Shown here: piece after piece, positions 61,008 through 64,000 of the stretch
Position numbering within the stretch: position 1 is the stretch's first letter
Layout: every line of letters begins with the position of its first letter
Origin: Streptomyces sp. Je 1-332
Lineage (GTDB): Bacteria > Actinomycetota > Actinomycetes > Streptomycetales > Streptomycetaceae
Assembly: GCF_040730185.1 (NCBI RefSeq)
Contig: NZ_CP160402.1
Location: forward strand, 7,254,001-7,318,000
Direction: 5' to 3'
DNA: 64,000 nt
The notes under the pieces: model-generated
Seen by the model: only the letters and a program-made list of their open reading frames with translations
Told to the model about the DNA's origin: nothing
Database searches by the model: none
Position numbers and translations under genes: made by a program

Positions 61008-62105
61008 TCAGTACGCCTTGCCGAGGTCCGCCTTGGCGTTGCTCTTCGTGTAGGCGCTGTCCTTGATGACGATGTCCTGCGAGACCTTCGTGCCCTTGGT
61101 GAAGGTGTCCAGGGTCTGGAAGGCGAGCGGGCCGAAGCGCGGGTTCGACTCGATGACGCCGTCGATCCAGCCGTCGACGATGCCCTGCACGGCGTTGCGC
61201 GTGCCGTCGACCGTCACGATCTTCACGTCACCGGCCTTCTTGCCCGCGCCCTTGAGGGCGTTGACGGCGCCGAGGCCCATCTCGTCGTTCTCGGCGTAGA
61301 TCCCGGTGATGTCCGGCTTGGACTGGATGAGCTGCTCGGTGACCTGCTGGCCCTTCTCGCGGGCGAACTCACCTGTTTGTTTGAAGACGACCTTCAGGTT
61401 GGGCGCCTTCTCCTTGATGCGGTCCTCGAAGCCCTTGGTGCGTTCGGTGGTGACGTTGTTGCCCGCGGCGCCGAGCAGGATCGCGACCTTGCCCTTGCCG
61501 CCCGTCGACTTGATCATCTGGTCGGCGGCACGCTTGCCCTGCTCGACGAAGTCCGAGCCGATGAAGCTGACGTAGTCCTTGCAGGCCTTGGCGTTGATCT
61601 TGCGGTCGATGGTGACGATCGGGATGTGCTTGGCGGAGGCCGAGCGCAGCACCGGCTCCCAGCCGTCGGAGTTCAGCGGCGCGATCACCAGGAGGTCGGC
61701 GCCCTTGGCGATGAGGTCCTGGACGTCGCTGATCTGCTTGGAGAACTGCGACTGGGCGTTGGCGGTGAGCAGCTTGACGCCGCGCTTCTTCGCCTCGGCC
61801 TTGATGGAGGCCGTCTCCGCGATGCGGAAGGGGTTGGCCTCCTTCTCGGACTGCGAGAAGCCGACGGTGGCGCTCTTGAGGTCGAGCTTCTTGCCGCCGT
61901 AGGCGTCTATCGCGCAGGTCGGACCGCTGCCCTCGCTCGGCTCCGAGACGACCTGGCCCGAGTCGCCCTGGTCCTGTGACGCGGAGCCCTTGTCGCCGTC
62001 GTCCTCGGACTTGGCGCACCCGGTGGCGAGCGCGATGCTCGCTGCGATGCCGGCGGCGAGGAGGGTCCTGGCTGAGGTGCGGCTTCGGCGTGTGGTCGGC
62101 TTCAT
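61008..62105 (-). CDS. Sugar-binding lipoprotein (YtfQ-like)
   Basis: The product is 365 residues. Lipoprotein signal ending ALATGC (Cys30). The periplasmic-binding fold shows TVGFSQSEKEANPFRIAETA and SIKAEAKKRGVKLLTANAQS, then LLVIAPLNSDGWEPVLRSAS and VTIDRKINAKACKDYVSFIG. GFSQ..E..R.AET..K.EA and GWEPVL recur in E. coli YtfQ, the binding protein for galactofuranose/furanoses, so furanose specificity is a reasonable guess. First gene of the importer operon. Confidence 0.92.
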   Translation of the reverse strand: MKPTTRRSRTSARTLLAAGIAASIALATGCAKSEDDGDKGSASQDQGDSGQVVSEPSEGSGPTCAIDAYGGKKLDLKSATVGFSQSEKEANPFRIAETASIKAEAKKRGVKLLTANAQSQFSKQISDVQDLIAKGADLLVIAPLNSDGWEPVLRSASAKHIPIVTIDRKINAKACKDYVSFIGSDFVEQGKRAADQMIKSTGGKGKVAILLGAAGNNVTTERTKGFEDRIKEKAPNLKVVFKQTGEFAREKGQQVTEQLIQSKPDITGIYAENDEMGLGAVNALKGAGKKAGDVKIVTVDGTRNAVQGIVDGWIDGVIESNPRFGPLAFQTLDTFTKGTKVSQDIVIKDSAYTKSNAKADLGKAY

Positions 62106-62138
62106 GGAGTCCCCAAAACGGCGCGGCCCCGGCGCTGA

Positions 62139-62209
62139 GAGCGCTCACGGGAGGATCGGCTCTTACGGTCAACTCGGCGGTACGGGGAGCTTTTTACATC
62201 GTTGGAAGG
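62139..62209. promoter_or_regulatory. Operator-like elements upstream of the importer operon
   Basis: GAGCGCTC (62139-62146) is a CpG-centred 8-bp palindrome typical of LacI-family sites. Reading the minus strand, 62209-62191 is CCTTCCAACGATGTAAAAA, which shares CCTTCCAACG-TGTA with 63361-63379 upstream of the LacI and PA14 genes. Both are candidate binding sites for the adjacent LacI protein. Confidence 0.5.
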
Positions 62210-62249
62210 ATGCTGTAAACCCTCCGCGCAAGGGGAGCCCGTCCGCAGA

Positions 62250-63263
62250 TCAGCGTCGGCCCAGCGTGCTCTCGCGCTCCACCAGGCGGAACTGCGCCGT
62301 GAGTTCACGCCCGGCGACCTCTGCCGAGCCCTCCAGACTCCGCAACAGCGAAGCCACCGCGAGGCGCGCGATGGCCTGTTTGTCCGGCGAGACCGTGGTC
62401 AGCGTGACCGCCCCGAACTGCCCCTCGGCGATGTCGTCGAAACCGACCACCGCCACGTCCCACGGCACGCGGAGCCCCCGCTCATGCAGCACGCGCATGG
62501 CGCCGATCGCCACCAGGTCGTTGTACGCGAACACCGCGTCGGGCCGCACCCCCGCGTCCAGCATCCGTGCCATCGCCTTTGCCCCGTCCCAGCGGTTCCA
62601 GCCGCCGACCGGGCCCACCAAAGTGTCCGGCGCGGCGATCCCCGCCTGTGTCAACTCCTCGCGCCAGCCCTGCAGTCGGAGGTTCGCCGGGCGGTTCGCG
62701 GAGTCCGTACGGGCGCCGAGGTATGCGATGCGGGAGCGGCCGCGGCTGATGAGGTGGCGCACCGCCGTGCGCGCAGCGGCGACGTTGTCGATCGCGATGT
62801 GGTCGTAGGGCAGGTCGTACTGGCGCTCGCCGAGCAGGACCAGCGGTACGTCGTCCTCGCGGCCGAGCAGGTCGGCCGATTCGAGCTCCAGCGGGCTCAG
62901 GATCAGGCCGTCGATGACCCGGGCCCGGAAACCCTGGCTGACCAGGACCTCCTGCTCGCGTTCGCCGCGGGTGTGGTCGAGCAGGACGGTGAAGTCGTGC
63001 TCGGCCGCCGCGTCGATGACGGCGCCCGCCAGCTCGGCGAAGTACGGGTTGCCGAGCTCGGGAACGGCCAGCGCGATGATCCCCGTACGACCTTTGCGCA
63101 GGTGACGTGCCGTCAAATTCGGCCGGTAGCCCAGCTCGTCGATCGCCTCCTGAACGCGCGCCCGCATCGCCGGGGTGACGTGCTGATACTTGTTCACCAC
63201 GTTCGAGACGGTCTTGATGGAGACGCCCGCGCGCTCCGCGACGTCCTTGAGGCTAACCCGCAC
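62250..63263 (-). CDS. LacI-family transcriptional repressor
   Basis: The product is 337 residues, GTG 63263 with AGGGAG upstream. HTH domain SLKDVAERAGVSIKTVSNVV, hinge region RARVQEAIDELGYRPNLTAR, then the sugar-binding core (IIALAVPELGNPYFAELAGA, VVGFDDIAEGQFGAVTLTTV). It lies directly upstream of the importer operon on the same strand and divergent from the PA14-domain gene. It probably represses both until a sugar binds. Confidence 0.94.
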   Translation of the reverse strand: MRVSLKDVAERAGVSIKTVSNVVNKYQHVTPAMRARVQEAIDELGYRPNLTARHLRKGRTGIIALAVPELGNPYFAELAGAVIDAAAEHDFTVLLDHTRGEREQEVLVSQGFRARVIDGLILSPLELESADLLGREDDVPLVLLGERQYDLPYDHIAIDNVAAARTAVRHLISRGRSRIAYLGARTDSANRPANLRLQGWREELTQAGIAAPDTLVGPVGGWNRWDGAKAMARMLDAGVRPDAVFAYNDLVAIGAMRVLHERGLRVPWDVAVVGFDDIAEGQFGAVTLTTVSPDKQAIARLAVASLLRSLEGSAEVAGRELTAQFRLVERESTLGRR

Positions 63264-63360
63264 GTGCAGCTCCCTGAGTCAAGGTGCACCCCTGTCCTGG
63301 GGTGTTTGTCATGGCCCTGGACAGCGCGCCGGAGAGCGTGCTGTCATGCCAACTGCCGTT

Positions 63361-63393
63361 CCTTCCAACGTTGTACAGATTCGTTGTACAGAC
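63361..63393 (+). promoter_or_regulatory. Operator-like region upstream of LacI and the PA14 gene
   Basis: CCTTCCAACGTTGTACAGA (63361-63379) contains CAACGTTG, an 8-bp CpG-centred palindrome, and GTTGTACAG is repeated 13 nt later at 63383-63391. Similar to 62191-62209 on the other side of lacI. Confidence 0.55.
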
Positions 63394-63480
63394 TGCGGCG
63401 CCGGGCCGCCACCCCCTTCCCCGGCCTTCCGTCACCCCCTTCCTCAGCCTTCAAGCACCGCTTCGAGCTACGGAGGATCT

Positions 63481-64000
63481 GTGCGCCCCATCCGACCCAG
63501 ACGAGTCCGGCAGCGCCTGATACTGCTGCTCACCGTCGCCCTCGCCTTCGCCGGGCTCACCGCGGTCCCCGCCGCGACAGCCGCCGACGAGCCCCCCGAG
63601 ATCCACGGCCTGAAGGGCGAGTACTACACCCAGTCCGCCCCCGGAGCCTTCGACTTCCACGAGCTCAAGGCCACCGGCTTCGATCAGAAGATCGACTTCG
63701 ACAACCTCGACCCCCGCCTCACCTTCGCCACCGGAAAGGCCGACGACGCCACCGTCCGCTGGACGGGCAAGGTCGTCCCGGAGAAGACCGGCTCCCACAC
63801 CTTCTCCATGATCGGCGACAACGGCTTCCGGCTCTGGGTCGACGGCAAGCTCGCCATCGACCACTGGGTCGACGACTGGGACAAGGAACAGACCGCGCAG
63901 CCCGTCGAGTTGACCGCCGGCAAGGCCTACGACATCAAGGTCGAGTACTTCGAGCACCACGGCGGCTCCAACCTCCACCTGCGCTGGACCGAGCCCGGCG
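63481..64000 (+). CDS. Secreted PA14-domain protein, probably glycoside hydrolase (partial)
   Basis: The first 173 codons are seen; the gene runs off the right edge. GTG 63481 follows GGAGGA. Signal peptide: RPIRPRRVRQRLILLLTVAL to about residue 36. The PA14 domain begins IHGLKGEYYTQSAPGAFDFH and includes WTGKVVPEKTGSHTFSMIGD, FRLWVDGKLAIDHW and YFEHHGGSNLHLRW. PA14 domains bind carbohydrate in glycosidases and adhesins. Divergent from LacI; with the importer it suggests release and uptake of a polysaccharide sugar. Confidence 0.88.
   Translation, partial: MRPIRPRRVRQRLILLLTVALAFAGLTAVPAATAADEPPEIHGLKGEYYTQSAPGAFDFHELKATGFDQKIDFDNLDPRLTFATGKADDATVRWTGKVVPEKTGSHTFSMIGDNGFRLWVDGKLAIDHWVDDWDKEQTAQPVELTAGKAYDIKVEYFEHHGGSNLHLRWTEPG

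Overview
The window is a chromosomal segment of a high-GC actinomycete, almost certainly Streptomyces. The evidence is a strongly GC-biased third codon position, many GTG starts, 4-nt ATGA/GTGA gene overlaps, leaderless-type promoters and typical Streptomyces gene families (ECF-like sigma proteins, DUF1206, an Rpf-LysM-M23 protein, a GlgA/GlgC pair and F420-dependent oxidoreductases). I found no tRNA, rRNA, CRISPR array or intact insertion sequence. Long open frames antisense to real genes are composition artefacts and are not annotated.

Layout. 1-4.3 kb (minus strand): a truncated polyprenyl-phosphate sugar transferase, a small barrel-like protein, an alpha/beta hydrolase and a membrane-anchored sigma-like protein. 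4.9-14.5 kb (plus strand): the most striking locus, an exopolysaccharide cluster. In order it encodes an Agd3-type secreted polysaccharide deacetylase, a PelF-type glycosyltransferase, a 12-TM membrane protein, a LegB-like SDR, a sugar-1-phosphate nucleotidyltransferase, a second SDR epimerase, a spherulin-4/Sph3-type protein and an Ega3/GH114-type endo-alpha-1,4-polygalactosaminidase lipoprotein. It has bacterial counterparts of essentially the whole fungal galactosaminogalactan locus plus Pel-like synthesis proteins. The last five genes are tightly packed, and the last four are joined by 4-nt overlaps.

15-30.5 kb: an MMPL exporter with its HTH regulator; a NarL-type two-component system with an ABC exporter; small membrane proteins; a VOC protein; a fusion of ECF sigma, ZAS-like motif, TM helix and CAP domain; a MarR regulator; and etfBA divergent from a TetR regulator, with palindromic operator candidates on both sides of tetR. 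30.6-39.6 kb: an OB-fold/Zn-ribbon protein, an acyl-CoA ligase, a GNAT protein, a GH3 beta-glucosidase, and an ABC exporter whose promoter carries a near-perfect SoxR box in a 19-bp spacer. 39.8-46.1 kb: a hendecad-repeat protein, a tandem STAS protein coupled to a P-loop NTPase with helical repeats, an SPFH/NfeD pair, and a LuxR-type HTH gene remnant.

46.2-57.2 kb: panD with a GNAT protein and a racemase-like protein, an F420 enzyme, gnd, an acetyl-xylan-esterase-like CE7 enzyme, an Rpf-LysM-M23 cell-wall hydrolase, a DMT-type transporter, a small ORF broken by a 19-bp tandem repeat, a 2Fe-2S protein and glgA-glgC. 57.3-64 kb: an ABC sugar importer in the gene order of E. coli ytfQRT-yjfF, its LacI-type regulator with shared operator-like sequences, and the start of a secreted PA14-domain enzyme. 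That end of the window therefore looks like a sugar-scavenging locus.
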